A stretch of 64,000 bases of DNA, from the NCBI RefSeq assembly GCF_013464485.1, contig NZ_RAUX01000018.1:62001-126000 (forward strand). The letters run 5' to 3'. Each line of letters begins with the position of its first letter. Within the stretch, counting starts at the first letter, position 1. Under the pieces are notes generated by a model. The model did not search any database, had not been told where the DNA came from, and saw only the letters and a list, made by a program, of their open reading frames with translations. This document shows positions 19,043 through 27,927 of this stretch, piece by piece. This DNA is from Stenotrophomonas maltophilia (GTDB lineage: Bacteria; Pseudomonadota; Gammaproteobacteria; Xanthomonadales; Xanthomonadaceae). Position numbers and translations under genes: made by a program.

Positions 19043-21802
19043 TCAGCGTGCCAGCACGACCTCGCTGGCAGCATCCGTGCGCCCGGGTGCCGGGTGCTGC
19101 TGCCGCAGCCACTGCGCCAGGTCGCGCGGACTGAGCGGGCGCGAGTACAGGTAGCCCTGGATCTCGTCGCAGCCCTGGCGGCGCAGCATGTCTTCTTCCT
19201 GGTGCGTTTCCACGCCCTCGGCCACCACCTTCATGCCCAGCGCGTGACCCAGGTGCACGATGGCCTGGGTCACTTCCGCCGTGCCCGAATCGTGCAGCAT
19301 GCCCTGCACGAAGCTGCGGTCGATCTTCAGGCGCCCCACCGGGAAGCGGTTGAGGTAGTTGAGGTTGGAGAAGCCAGTCCCGAAATCGTCCACCGCCAGC
19401 GGTACGCCGTGCCGTTCCAGCACGTCGAAGCAATGCCGCAGGATGTCGGTGTCACGGATCAACGCCGACTCGGTCAGTTCCAGCTCCAGCCGCTGCGGTG
19501 GCCAGCCATGGGCATGGCAGATCTCGATCACGCGCTCGGCAAAGCCGCGGTCACGCAGCTGCACCGCAGAGACATTCACCGCGATGCGGTCGAAGCGCAG
19601 GCCGGCCCGGTCCCAGGCGGTGGCCTGGCGGCAGGCTTCATTCAGTACCCAGTCGCCGATCCGTACGATCTCGCCGCACTTCTCGGCGATGGGGATGAAC
19701 TCGGCCGGGCTGCAGTAGCCGATCCCGGGCCGGTGCCAGCGCAGCAGCGCCTCGATCGCCGGCGGCTCGCCATGATGGGCATGCAGCAGCGGCTGGTAGG
19801 CCAGGCTGAACTCTTCGCGCTCGATGGCGCCGTGCAGGGCATGCTCCAGCTCAAGCTTGCGCTGGATGCGGGCCAGCGCGTCCTGGCTGTAGTACTGGTA
19901 GGTATTGCGGCCGGCTTCCTTGGCCGCGTACATCGCCGCATCGGCGGCACGCAGCAGGGAATCGAAGTCGGTCTGTGCGTCACCCAGCATCGCGATGCCG
20001 ACACTGGCGCCCACCTTTAATGTGGTTTCGCCCCGGCGCAGCGGTTCGGCCAACGAAGCGATCAGTTTACGTGCCACGTGGCCCGCATCTTCCGGTTCGG
20101 CCAGGTCGCGCAGTACCACGATGAACTCGTCGCCACTGAAGCGGCCGAACAGATCGTTGTTGCGCAGGTTCTGGTGCAGCCGCGTAGCTGCGGCCTTCAG
20201 CAGGGCGTCGCCGGTGGCGTGCCCGAAGCTGTCGTTGATGGTCTTGAAGCCATCCAGGTCGATGAACAGCATCGCCAATGAGGTGCCGCGGTCGCGCGCC
20301 TCCTCGATGGCTTCGGCGGTCTGCTCGCCCAGCAGCACGCGGTTGGGCAGGCCAGTAAGCAGATCGTAATGCGCCAACAGCTCGATGCGCTCGTTGGCCT
20401 CGCGCTCGCGGGTGATGTCACGGAACAGCACCACGAAACGCGGCGGCAGGCCATCACGACGATCCAGCTCGATCAGTACCTGCACCCAGACGCGCAGACC
20501 GGACTGGCGGTAGAAGCACAGGTCCAGCTGCTCGGGCAGCCCACCGCCGGCAATGCGGCCCAGCGCTGCCTCGAAGGCGTTCCGCGAATCTTCGGTGTAC
20601 AGGGCCAGCGCCTGGTCAAGGGTGATCGGCTCCTTGCGCAGGCCGTGGATGCGATAGCACTCCTCGGTCCACTGCATGTGCCGGGTCTGCACCTCGATCT
20701 CGCAGCCGCCGATGCGGCCCAGCGCGGAAACGCGGTTGAGCAGTTCGGTCCGCCAGCGGATCAGTGCATCGGTCTGGTGCTGCTCGGTGATGTTCTGAAC
20801 CTGTCCGAGCAGGCGCTTGGGTTGCCCGTCCATGTCCAGCAATGGCTGCATCCACAGCCGCAGGTGCTGCGAGGGTTCATGACCACGGGTCAGCTCCAGC
20901 TCCAGGTTCGCGGCGCGGCCATCGCGCCACAGCCGCCGCCACGCTGCGCGCAATGCGCCCCGCGAGCGTGGATGCAGCTGCTTCAGCCAGCGCCGCTGGC
21001 CGGGCACGGCACCCTGCTCCAGCGCCAGCATCGAGCGCAGCTCCGGCGACCACCAGAAATGACCACTGTTGGGATCGAACGACCAGCTGCCCATGCTGGC
21101 GATGCGCTGGGCCTCGCTCAGGTGCAGCTGCTGTTCCTGAAGCAGCCCTTCCAGCTGCTTCTGCTGTTCGATATCGGTATGGGTGCCGACCATGCGCAAC
21201 GGCTGGCCGTCGGCGGTGCGCGCGACCACGCGGCCCCGGTCCAGCACCCAGCGCCACTGGCCATCGGTCTGGCGGAAACGGAACTGCGCGCTGTACTGCT
21301 CGCTCAGTCCACGCAGATGCTCGTCCAGTGCGACCCGTACCTGGGCGATGTCCTCACTGTGCACTCGCGCCAGTATCTCGGTGGCCGTTTCATCGCCCAG
21401 TGCGGGAGTCCGCACCACACGGTCGCTGGGGATGTCCCAGTCCCACAGGCTGTGCCCCGCACTTTCCAGCGCAAGCTCCCAGCGCCCACCGCCGCCCAGC
21501 GGCACCGGCTCGGGAATGCTCAGTGTGAAGGCCAGCAGATTGCCTGCACCGTCATGCACCGCCCGCAGGTGACCGTCGTAATGCCCATGCGGACCACCGG
21601 GAAGCGTGCAGGCCACGATGCCGCCATCGGCGGCCATCAGGCGCAGATCTTCCAGCATCGGCGCATACGCGGCCACGGTCGCCGGCAGGCCATGCTCGCG
21701 CGCGGCCGGATTGGCCGCCAGCGGCCGCCCCATGCGGTCGACGATGACCAGCGCCGACGCAAGCGGGTGCTGCAGCAGGCTGGCGATGATCCCTTGGTCC
21801 AC
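19043..21802 (-). CDS. PAS-GGDEF-EAL cyclic-di-GMP turnover protein
   Basis: A 919-residue protein with no membrane segment. Three to four PAS/PAC-like sensor modules fill residues about 1-470 (PAC ends at MVGTHTDIEQQ, LLGQVQNITEQ and VVLFRDITRERE). The diguanylate cyclase domain carries SGDEF at 556-560 with an inhibitory RxxD site (RNND, 547-550) exactly five residues upstream. The EAL domain has the EALLRW motif (684-689) and the other key motifs NVSAVQL, ELTES, DDFGTG, KIDRSF, AEGVET and QGYLYS. Both activities could be intact, so the net effect on c-di-GMP cannot be read from sequence. A FliA-type promoter lies upstream, linking expression to flagellar assembly. Confidence 0.9.
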   Translation of the reverse strand: MDQGIIASLLQHPLASALVIVDRMGRPLAANPAAREHGLPATVAAYAPMLEDLRLMAADGGIVACTLPGGPHGHYDGHLRAVHDGAGNLLAFTLSIPEPVPLGGGGRWELALESAGHSLWDWDIPSDRVVRTPALGDETATEILARVHSEDIAQVRVALDEHLRGLSEQYSAQFRFRQTDGQWRWVLDRGRVVARTADGQPLRMVGTHTDIEQQKQLEGLLQEQQLHLSEAQRIASMGSWSFDPNSGHFWWSPELRSMLALEQGAVPGQRRWLKQLHPRSRGALRAAWRRLWRDGRAANLELELTRGHEPSQHLRLWMQPLLDMDGQPKRLLGQVQNITEQHQTDALIRWRTELLNRVSALGRIGGCEIEVQTRHMQWTEECYRIHGLRKEPITLDQALALYTEDSRNAFEAALGRIAGGGLPEQLDLCFYRQSGLRVWVQVLIELDRRDGLPPRFVVLFRDITREREANERIELLAHYDLLTGLPNRVLLGEQTAEAIEEARDRGTSLAMLFIDLDGFKTINDSFGHATGDALLKAAATRLHQNLRNNDLFGRFSGDEFIVVLRDLAEPEDAGHVARKLIASLAEPLRRGETTLKVGASVGIAMLGDAQTDFDSLLRAADAAMYAAKEAGRNTYQYYSQDALARIQRKLELEHALHGAIEREEFSLAYQPLLHAHHGEPPAIEALLRWHRPGIGYCSPAEFIPIAEKCGEIVRIGDWVLNEACRQATAWDRAGLRFDRIAVNVSAVQLRDRGFAERVIEICHAHGWPPQRLELELTESALIRDTDILRHCFDVLERHGVPLAVDDFGTGFSNLNYLNRFPVGRLKIDRSFVQGMLHDSGTAEVTQAIVHLGHALGMKVVAEGVETHQEEDMLRRQGCDEIQGYLYSRPLSPRDLAQWLRQQHPAPGRTDAASEVVLAR

Positions 21803-21848
21803 GCGATCTTGCTCCGGATGACACGCCCGTCAGCGGGGCACGCAGTGG

Positions 21849-21875
21849 TTAACGGCGCCTGCGGCGGATAATTGA
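21849..21875 (-). promoter_or_regulatory. Candidate FliA (sigma-28) promoter for the PAS-GGDEF-EAL gene
   Basis: On the minus strand TCAA, a 15-base spacer and GCCGTTAA match the FliA consensus with one mismatch in the -10. The -10 ends about 46 bases before the start codon at 21802. Confidence 0.65.
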
Positions 21876-21933
21876 GTGGCCAGGGCACACCTGCGCGGTA
21901 AGATGGCCGGCGCCCCTTTCATCCACCCTGTCC

Positions 21934-24036
21934 ATGCCCGTAGAACCGACCGGCAACGCCCCAGCTCCCGACCCGCGGATGGCGCAGGCGCTGAGCCGTG
22001 ACCGGCGCCGGGTGGTGCTGAGCTACCTGGTGATGGCGCTGGCCTGGATGATTTCCACCGACAGCGCGGTGCAGGCCCTGGTTCCCGATCCGCAGCAGGC
22101 CGCCCTGTGGCAGGGCCTGAAGGGCTCGTTCTTCGCACTGGCCAGTGCCGGCCTGTTGTACCTGCTGCTGCGGCCGCTGGCCGAGCACGTGCTGCATACC
22201 CACGCCCGCCAGCAGGCTTCAGAACTGCGGCTGCGGCAGATGTTCGAAGGCAATCCCGGCCCGATCCTGGTCTACGACCTGGATACGCTGGCCATCCTCG
22301 ATGCCAACCCTGCCGCGTGCAGCGCGTTCGGCTGGGAGCGCGATGAACTGCTGGAGCAGACCATTGACGCACTGTGGCCACCGGGCCAGGACCAGGCGCT
22401 GCAGACCAAGCTGGAGGCGATCCGCGAAGCGCCGGAGGCGCTGTGCATCCTGCGCGCCCAGCTGCAGCTGCGCGACGGCTCGCTGCGGCAGATGGAACTG
22501 CGTTCCAACGCCATCAGCTACGACGGCCACAACGCCCGCCTGCTGATCGCCATCGACCGCACCGCCGAAGACCTGGCACAGCTGCGGCGTGACCAGGCGC
22601 TGGCCCGGGTTGAGGAAGCACACGAACTGGCCCGCATCGGCGCCTGGGAGCTGGACCCATCCACCGGACTGGGCCGCTACTCCAACCAGGTCTATCGCCT
22701 GCTGGGCCGGCGCCCGCCCGAGGCCCGCCGCTGGCACCGCTTCGACGAACTGCTGGTGCCGGCCGACCCGGCCACTGCCACCCAGACCGAGCAGCTACTG
22801 GTCGAACTGTGCTCCGGCGAGCCGGTACAGGTAGACGTGCTGCTGCCCCTGCTGTCGATGGATGGCCGCGCATTGATGGTGCATCTGCGCGCTGCCAGCG
22901 GCATTGACGAGGCCGGCCGTGACCGCGTGCTGGGCACTCTGCAGGACGTGACCGAGCGGGAGCAGTCCCGGCGCCTGCTGCGCGAGCGCGAAGAACAGTT
23001 CCGCGAACTGGTGCGGGTGCTGCCCGACGGCGTGGTGATCCTCTCCGACGAACACGTGCTGTACGCAAACGCCTGGGCCGCCAGCCTGTTCGGCTATGGC
23101 AGCCATACCCTGCTGGGCGAGCCGCTGTCGGCGCTGGTTGCCAGCACCGACCTGGCCCGTGTGCGCGGCCAGTTGCGCGCCGGCCAGCCACATCTGGGGC
23201 CTGGCCACAGCAGCGTGGTGGTGATGCAGCGCGCCGACGGCCGCAGCTTCCATGCAGGACTGGCCGTGGGCGAAGTGCGCTACGGCGGCCGCGACTGCAA
23301 GCTGCTGATCGTGCGTGACCTGAGTGATTCCGAACGAACGCGCAGTGCACTGGAAACCAGCAACCGCGAACTGCAGGCGATGGCAGGCCGGCTGTTTTCG
23401 CTGCAGGAAGACGAACGTCGCGCCATCTCGCGCGACCTGCACGACGACATCGGCCAGGCGATCACCGCGATCAAGCTGTCAGCCTGCGCCGCGCAGGATG
23501 AGGAAGATCCGCACCGCCGCAGCGGGGACCTGGCGCAGATCGTCAGCCTGGCCGACACCACCGTTGCCAAGCTGCGCGACATCTCCACCCTGCTGCGCCC
23601 GCCGCAGCTGGACGCGCTCGGGCTGGAAGCCGCCTTGAGCTGGCAGGCACGTGTACTGTTCCGCTCCTCGCCGGTGGAACTGCTGGCCGAGATCGAAGCA
23701 CTGCCCCACCGTCCCGACAACAGCATCGAACAGGCCTGCTTCCGTATCGCCCAGGAAAGCCTGACCAACGCACTGCGCCATGCCCGTGCCAGCCAGGTGC
23801 AGCTGCAGCTGCGCGATGTCGACCAGCGCGGCCTGCATCTGCAGATCCGCGACGACGGCGAGGGCTTCGACCCCGACGGACCGCGCGGGCTGGGCCTGAT
23901 CGTGATGCGCGAACGCGCGCAGAGCGTCGGTGGCCATGTGCGGATCGAATCCGCGCACGGCGAAGGCACCCTGATCGACGTCCACCTCCCCTACCAGGCG
24001 GCCAGCATGGCTGCCGTCGAGTCACCGGAATACTGA
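21934..24036 (+). CDS. PAS-domain sensor histidine kinase, HisKA_3 (NarX/DegS) class
   Basis: A 700-residue kinase. Two N-terminal membrane helices (about 27-48 and 62-80) leave only a short external loop. Three PAS-like modules follow (about 100-215, 225-342 and 350-465). The HisKA_3 dimerisation segment reads DERRAISRDLHDDIGQAI with phospho-acceptor His503. The ATPase domain has the N-box RIAQESLTNALRHA and a G-box region DDGEGFDPDGPRGLGL. Kinases of this class usually pair with LuxR/NarL-type regulators. Here the next gene, 4 bases downstream, encodes a receiver-containing EAL protein, its likely partner by position. The signal is unknown; the sensing is probably cytoplasmic through the PAS modules. 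Confidence 0.88.
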   Translation: MPVEPTGNAPAPDPRMAQALSRDRRRVVLSYLVMALAWMISTDSAVQALVPDPQQAALWQGLKGSFFALASAGLLYLLLRPLAEHVLHTHARQQASELRLRQMFEGNPGPILVYDLDTLAILDANPAACSAFGWERDELLEQTIDALWPPGQDQALQTKLEAIREAPEALCILRAQLQLRDGSLRQMELRSNAISYDGHNARLLIAIDRTAEDLAQLRRDQALARVEEAHELARIGAWELDPSTGLGRYSNQVYRLLGRRPPEARRWHRFDELLVPADPATATQTEQLLVELCSGEPVQVDVLLPLLSMDGRALMVHLRAASGIDEAGRDRVLGTLQDVTEREQSRRLLREREEQFRELVRVLPDGVVILSDEHVLYANAWAASLFGYGSHTLLGEPLSALVASTDLARVRGQLRAGQPHLGPGHSSVVVMQRADGRSFHAGLAVGEVRYGGRDCKLLIVRDLSDSERTRSALETSNRELQAMAGRLFSLQEDERRAISRDLHDDIGQAITAIKLSACAAQDEEDPHRRSGDLAQIVSLADTTVAKLRDISTLLRPPQLDALGLEAALSWQARVLFRSSPVELLAEIEALPHRPDNSIEQACFRIAQESLTNALRHARASQVQLQLRDVDQRGLHLQIRDDGEGFDPDGPRGLGLIVMRERAQSVGGHVRIESAHGEGTLIDVHLPYQAASMAAVESPEY

Positions 24037-24040
24037 GCCT

Positions 24041-25813
24041 ATGTGGAATCCCAACCAGCCCCCGGTCAGCATCGACGATGCCCCCGACCGTCTTGGCGCC
24101 GGCAATCCCGAGCTGCAGGCGATGGTCGCCGAAGCAGCCTCGGGCGGCACCGCGCTGATGTTGATGCACGTGGACATCGACCACTTCGCCTCGGTCAACG
24201 AGAACATGAGCGCCGAAGTAGGTGACCAGGCCCTGGTGCTGGTGGCGCAGCGGCTGCAGTCCTACCTGCGTGGCCGCGGCAAGCTGTGGCGCCACGGGAG
24301 CGACGAGTTTCTGATCGCGGTGCCGCGCGCCGCCGATGTGCCGCTGCCGGAGGACTTCGCCGAAGAGATCCGGCAGCAGATGGAGCTGCCCCTCTCGGTG
24401 CTGCCCTACACGCTGTTCATGACCGGCAAGCTGGGCGTGAGCCTGTGCCCGGACCACGCCAGCAGCGCCTCGCGCCTGCTCGACCACGCCGAGGACGCGC
24501 TGTACCAGGCCGCCCGCGAAGGCGGCAACGCGGTGCGCATCCACGCGGTGGATACCCCGCCGAGCGCACACAGCGAGAGCATCATTGCCCGCCAGATCGT
24601 CGATGCCATCCCCAACGGTGAACTGAAGCTTCGCTACCAGCCGCTGGTCAGTGCCCGTGACGGCCACGTGGTGGGCATGGAGGCGCTGCTGCGCTGGCAG
24701 TCGCCCACGCTGGGCATGCTGGTGCCGGAGCGCTTCATGCGCACCGCCGAGCGTCTGGGCATCATCGTGCAGATCGGCACCTGGGTGCTGGAAGGTGCGC
24801 TGAAGCAGGCCCGGCTGTGGCGCGACCAGGGTTTCGATGACTTCACCATCGCGGTGAATGTGTCCACCCTGCAGCTGCTGCGGCCGAACTTCTTCGCCGA
24901 AGTGATGGGCCTGATCCAGACCGCAGGCGTGCCCGCGCAGATGCTGACGCTGGAGATCAACGAAAGCGCGCTGACCAACAATGTCAATTTCGTGCACGAG
25001 ACGCTGGCCAACCTGCGCAACGAAGGCATCAGCCTGAGCCTGGACAATTTCGGTACCGGCGACTCCAGCCTGAGCGCGCTGGTGCGCTACCCGGTGGACA
25101 AGCTGAAGATCGACCGCAGCTTCATCAAGAGCGCACCGGCCGGCAACCGCGAGGCCGCCATCGCCCGCGCGATCATCGCCATGGGTCACCAGCTGGGCAT
25201 GACGGTGATCGCCAACGGGGTGGAATCGCAGGCGCAGCTCGGCTTCCTGCGCCGCAACGACTGCGATGTGTTCCAGGGTTACCTCTTCGGCGAGCCGATG
25301 TCGGCCGATGCCGCCGGCATGACCCTGCGCCGCCGCTACCTGCGCCCGGAAGCGTTTGCAGAGACCCGCCCGGACCGCACGCTGCTGCTGCTGGACGACG
25401 AGGAGAACGTGCTGCGCTCGCTGGTGCGCCTGTTCCGCCGCGATGGCTACCGCATCCTGGCCGCCGGCAACGTGCGCGATGCGTTCGACCTGCTGGCGAT
25501 CAACGACGTGCAGGTGATCCTGTCCGACCAGCGCATGAGCGACATGAGCGGCACCGAGTTCCTGGGCCGGGTGAAGATGCTGTACCCGGATACGATCCGC
25601 CTGGTGCTGTCCGGATACACGGATCTGAACACCGTGACCGACGCGATCAACCGCGGTGCGATCTACCGTTTCCTGACCAAGCCCTGGAACGACGATGAGC
25701 TGCGCAAGCACATCCACCAGGCGTTCCGCACCTATGAAGAGCAGCGGCGCAGCAATGCCGGACCGGCAGCAGCCGAGGTGGTCGATGGTGGCGAGGACCG
25801 CCCGCTAAGGTGA
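24041..25813 (+). CDS. Degenerate GGDEF-EAL protein with C-terminal receiver domain
   Basis: A 590-residue cytoplasmic protein with an unusual order. The N-terminal GGDEF-like domain has HGSDEF at 85-90 and lacks usual flanking motifs, so it is probably not a cyclase. The EAL domain (about 180-430) keeps EALLRW (214-219), NVSTLQL and KIDRSF, but DDFGTG is DNFGTG (Asn336) and AEGVE is ANGVE (Asn392). Both changes hit residues needed by characterised phosphodiesterases. The C-terminal receiver (about 446-560) has the acidic pair LDDEEN and phospho-acceptor Asp496 in ILSDQRM, and ends FLTKPW. It is co-transcribed with the preceding kinase. A role as a c-di-GMP sensor or protein-interaction output is more likely than catalysis. 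Confidence 0.88.
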   Translation: MWNPNQPPVSIDDAPDRLGAGNPELQAMVAEAASGGTALMLMHVDIDHFASVNENMSAEVGDQALVLVAQRLQSYLRGRGKLWRHGSDEFLIAVPRAADVPLPEDFAEEIRQQMELPLSVLPYTLFMTGKLGVSLCPDHASSASRLLDHAEDALYQAAREGGNAVRIHAVDTPPSAHSESIIARQIVDAIPNGELKLRYQPLVSARDGHVVGMEALLRWQSPTLGMLVPERFMRTAERLGIIVQIGTWVLEGALKQARLWRDQGFDDFTIAVNVSTLQLLRPNFFAEVMGLIQTAGVPAQMLTLEINESALTNNVNFVHETLANLRNEGISLSLDNFGTGDSSLSALVRYPVDKLKIDRSFIKSAPAGNREAAIARAIIAMGHQLGMTVIANGVESQAQLGFLRRNDCDVFQGYLFGEPMSADAAGMTLRRRYLRPEAFAETRPDRTLLLLDDEENVLRSLVRLFRRDGYRILAAGNVRDAFDLLAINDVQVILSDQRMSDMSGTEFLGRVKMLYPDTIRLVLSGYTDLNTVTDAINRGAIYRFLTKPWNDDELRKHIHQAFRTYEEQRRSNAGPAAAEVVDGGEDRPLR

Positions 25814-25820
25814 CCCATTT

Positions 25821-25889
25821 GTAGAGTCGAGCCATGCTCGACTGCTCTTCGTCAGACCCCACGTGGAGTCGAGCATGGCTCGACTCTAC
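25821..25889. repeat. SMAG repeat pair
   Basis: GTAGAGTCGAGCC opens the element and GGCTCGACTCTAC closes it, in inverted orientation over 69 bases, between two convergent genes. Confidence 0.85.
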
Positions 25890-25899
25890 AGAAACGGGG

Positions 25900-27120
25900 T
25901 CAGCGCGGTTGCTTCACCGGCAGCACCACGCGGAAGCGCGAGCCCACGCCCGGGGTGCTGTCCAGGTCGATGCGGCCATGGTGCTTGTTGATGATGCTGT
26001 AGGAGATCGACAGCCCCAGGCCGGTGCCGCTGCCGACCGGCTTGGTGGTGAAGAACGGATCGAAGATGCGCTGGCGCAGCTCGGGCGAAATACCACCACC
26101 GGTGTCTTCGAATTCAACCCACACCTGGTCACCCTCAACGCCGGTGCGCACGGTGATCGTGCCGCGCTCGGCAATGGCGTGGCCGGCATTGAGCAGCAGG
26201 TTCATGTAGACCTGGTTCAACTCCGACGGCAGGCACTCAACCAGCGGCAGCTGGCCGAACTCGCGCACCAGGGTGACCTTGTACTTGAGTTCGTTCCAGA
26301 TGATGTTGATGGTCGATTCCAGGCCTGCATGCAGGTCGACCAGCTTCCACGATTCATCGCGGCCGGAATACGAGAAGTCCTTCAGGTCGCGCACGATGCG
26401 GGTCACCCGTTCGATGCCCTCACGCGATTCAGCCATCAGCTGCGGCAGGTCGCGGCTGATGAAATCAATGTCCAGGCGGTCACGGATATCGTCGATTTCC
26501 GGAATCAATGCCTTCGGGTCCGGCGCGCGCAGGGCGCGTTCGTAGGCTTCAATCACGGTGAACAGGCTGCGCAGGTATTCCTGCAGGCTGCCCAGGTTGG
26601 AATGCACGTAGCCGATCGGGTTGTTGATCTCGTGCGCCACACCTGCGGCGAGCTGGCCGATCGAGGCCATCTTCTCCGACTGCAGCAGCTTCTCCTGGGT
26701 GCCGTTGAGGCGCAGGTACGCCTGGCGCAGCTCGGCGTGACGCTGCTGCAGCTCGCGCTCGTAGTCTTCCTGCCCTTCGATGTGGCGGAACAGTGCCAGG
26801 AAATGCCCTTGGCCGACCGGGCCATGGTGATACAGGTGCGCGATGACCACGCCCTCCCCCAACGGCAGGCTGCCGTTCCAGTGGCCATGCTGGCGCGCCT
26901 GTTCCAGCGCATCGGGTGGCAGCAGCTCGCGCAGGCGCTGCGGAGGCGGCAAGGCGCCGTCATCACCGCTTGCCAACAGGTTCTGCGCGGCCGGATTGGC
27001 CAGGGCCACCTGCCCGTCCTCAGTGAACAGCAGCAACCCCTCGCGCAGGCGCTCAAGCAGGGCCTGCAGCACCGGCTGCGGCGGAAGGGGGGCGGTAACC
27101 AGGGCGTTGGCAGCGGACAC
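25900..27120 (-). CDS. PAS-domain sensor histidine kinase
   Basis: A 406-residue soluble kinase. A PAS-like module occupies residues about 15-118, followed by a coiled-coil ([30 protein letters not shown]), the H-box [11 protein letters not shown] with His163, and an ATPase domain (N-box [25 protein letters not shown], then [16 protein letters not shown]). There is no receiver or membrane helix. It starts at a GTG (27120). It lies 91 bases downstream of flgN on the same strand, so read-through from the flgM promoter is possible, although hairpins fill the gap. The partner regulator is unknown; the receiver-only VemR is one candidate within the cluster. Confidence 0.85.
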   Translation of the reverse strand: MSAANALVTAPLPPQPVLQALLERLREGLLLFTEDGQVALANPAAQNLLASGDDGALPPPQRLRELLPPDALEQARQHGHWNGSLPLGEGVVIAHLYHHGPVGQGHFLALFRHIEGQEDYERELQQRHAELRQAYLRLNGTQEKLLQSEKMASIGQLAAGVAHEINNPIGYVHSNLGSLQEYLRSLFTVIEAYERALRAPDPKALIPEIDDIRDRLDIDFISRDLPQLMAESREGIERVTRIVRDLKDFSYSGRDESWKLVDLHAGLESTINIIWNELKYKVTLVREFGQLPLVECLPSELNQVYMNLLLNAGHAIAERGTITVRTGVEGDQVWVEFEDTGGGISPELRQRIFDPFFTTKPVGSGTGLGLSISYSIINKHHGRIDLDSTPGVGSRFRVVLPVKQPR

Positions 27121-27168
27121 GGCGACTCGGGGCGTTGGAACAGGCGCCCAATATACGCGGTCATGCGG

Positions 27169-27223
27169 CGGGCTTCAGCCCGCAGGGAAGGGTTGTGCGA
27201 CCGCCGTCGCCTCAGGCGACGGC
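27169..27223 (-). terminator. Two hairpins at the end of flgN
   Basis: GCCGTCGCC-TCA-GGCGACGGC (27203-27223) spans the flgN stop codon, and GCGGGCT-TC-AGCCCGC (27169-27184) follows. Neither has a T-run, so attenuation rather than full termination is possible. Confidence 0.4.
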
Positions 27224-27550
27224 GAGCGGGCGACGCGCAGTGACCGTGTGCGCCTGCCCCTTGGCATCGTAAGCAGAGGCATCCTCGGTCCGGCCGAGCT
27301 GGCGCAGTGCCCAGTTGACCTCGCGGCGCCGGCGCGACAGCAGCACGCCGTTGGCGCGGTTGCGTTCGGCCAGTTCCTGCAGCTGCTCCCCCTCCCCGAC
27401 CGGTGGCGCGCCTTCCAGCGCACGCAGCGCTTCCAGCTTGGCCCCGGTGGCCCGGATCAGGGCATGCACGTCGTGCTCGACCAGGGCCTGGCGTTCAACA
27501 TCCAGGGCCTGGGCAAGGCGCTGCAGCGGCTCGCTCATCGCCGCGGTCAT
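27212..27550 (-). CDS. flgN: FlgN family flagellar export chaperone
   Basis: A 112-residue helical protein. FlgN escorts the hook-filament junction proteins FlgK and FlgL to the export gate. The sequence LQRLAQALDVERQALVEHDVHALIRATGAKLEAL matches the amphipathic N-terminal helices of the FlgN family, and LAERNRANGVLL follows the usual pattern. The start ATG overlaps the flgM stop (ATGA), which fixes it at 27550. The flgM-flgN pairing is the common arrangement in proteobacteria. Sequence conservation in this family is low, so position is part of the evidence. Confidence 0.82.
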   Translation of the reverse strand: MTAAMSEPLQRLAQALDVERQALVEHDVHALIRATGAKLEALRALEGAPPVGEGEQLQELAERNRANGVLLSRRRREVNWALRQLGRTEDASAYDAKGQAHTVTARRPLAVA

Positions 27551-27852
27551 CCGTGCAGCTGCTGGTCCAGCTCGAGCATGCGCGATGCAATCGCGTCCGG
27601 ATTGATCTTGTAGGTGCCGTTCTGCAGCGATTCGCGCACGGCAGCCACGCGCTGGGCGTCGATCGCCGGGGCGGTGGTCAGCTCACGCTCGATGGCCTGC
27701 AGGTTGGTGGCCTCGCCGGTCAGGCGCAGGCTGTCAGCCGCCTCGACCGGACGCGCCGCCGCATCGGTACTGACACCGGGCTTGGCGGCCGGCGTCGTCA
27801 CGCTGCGCAGTGCCTGGGGAATCTGCAGGTTGCCGTCGATTTTCTGGCTCAT
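27547..27852 (-). CDS. flgM: Anti-sigma-28 factor FlgM
   Basis: FlgM holds FliA inactive until the hook is complete and is then exported through the flagellum. The 101-residue protein has the disordered N-terminal half typical of the family and a C-terminal FliA-binding region with IDAQRVAAVRESLQNGTYKINPDAIASRMLELD. A FliA promoter directly upstream makes the usual negative feedback loop. It is placed between flgA and flgN on the minus strand. Identification is secure. Confidence 0.93.
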   Translation of the reverse strand: MSQKIDGNLQIPQALRSVTTPAAKPGVSTDAAARPVEAADSLRLTGEATNLQAIERELTTAPAIDAQRVAAVRESLQNGTYKINPDAIASRMLELDQQLHG

Positions 27853-27882
27853 GGGGTGTCCTGGAGTTGCCGTTCACAAGGG

Positions 27883-27909
27883 ATAACGGCCGCAGGGCCG
27901 TGATCTTTA
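27883..27909 (-). promoter_or_regulatory. FliA (sigma-28) promoter for flgM
   Basis: On the minus strand TAAA, a 15-base spacer and GCCGTTAT match the FliA consensus; the -10 differs at two bases. It lies in the flgA-flgM gap, with the -10 about 30 bases before flgM. Confidence 0.75.
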
Positions 27910-27927
27910 GGGATTTCTTGCACTGAA

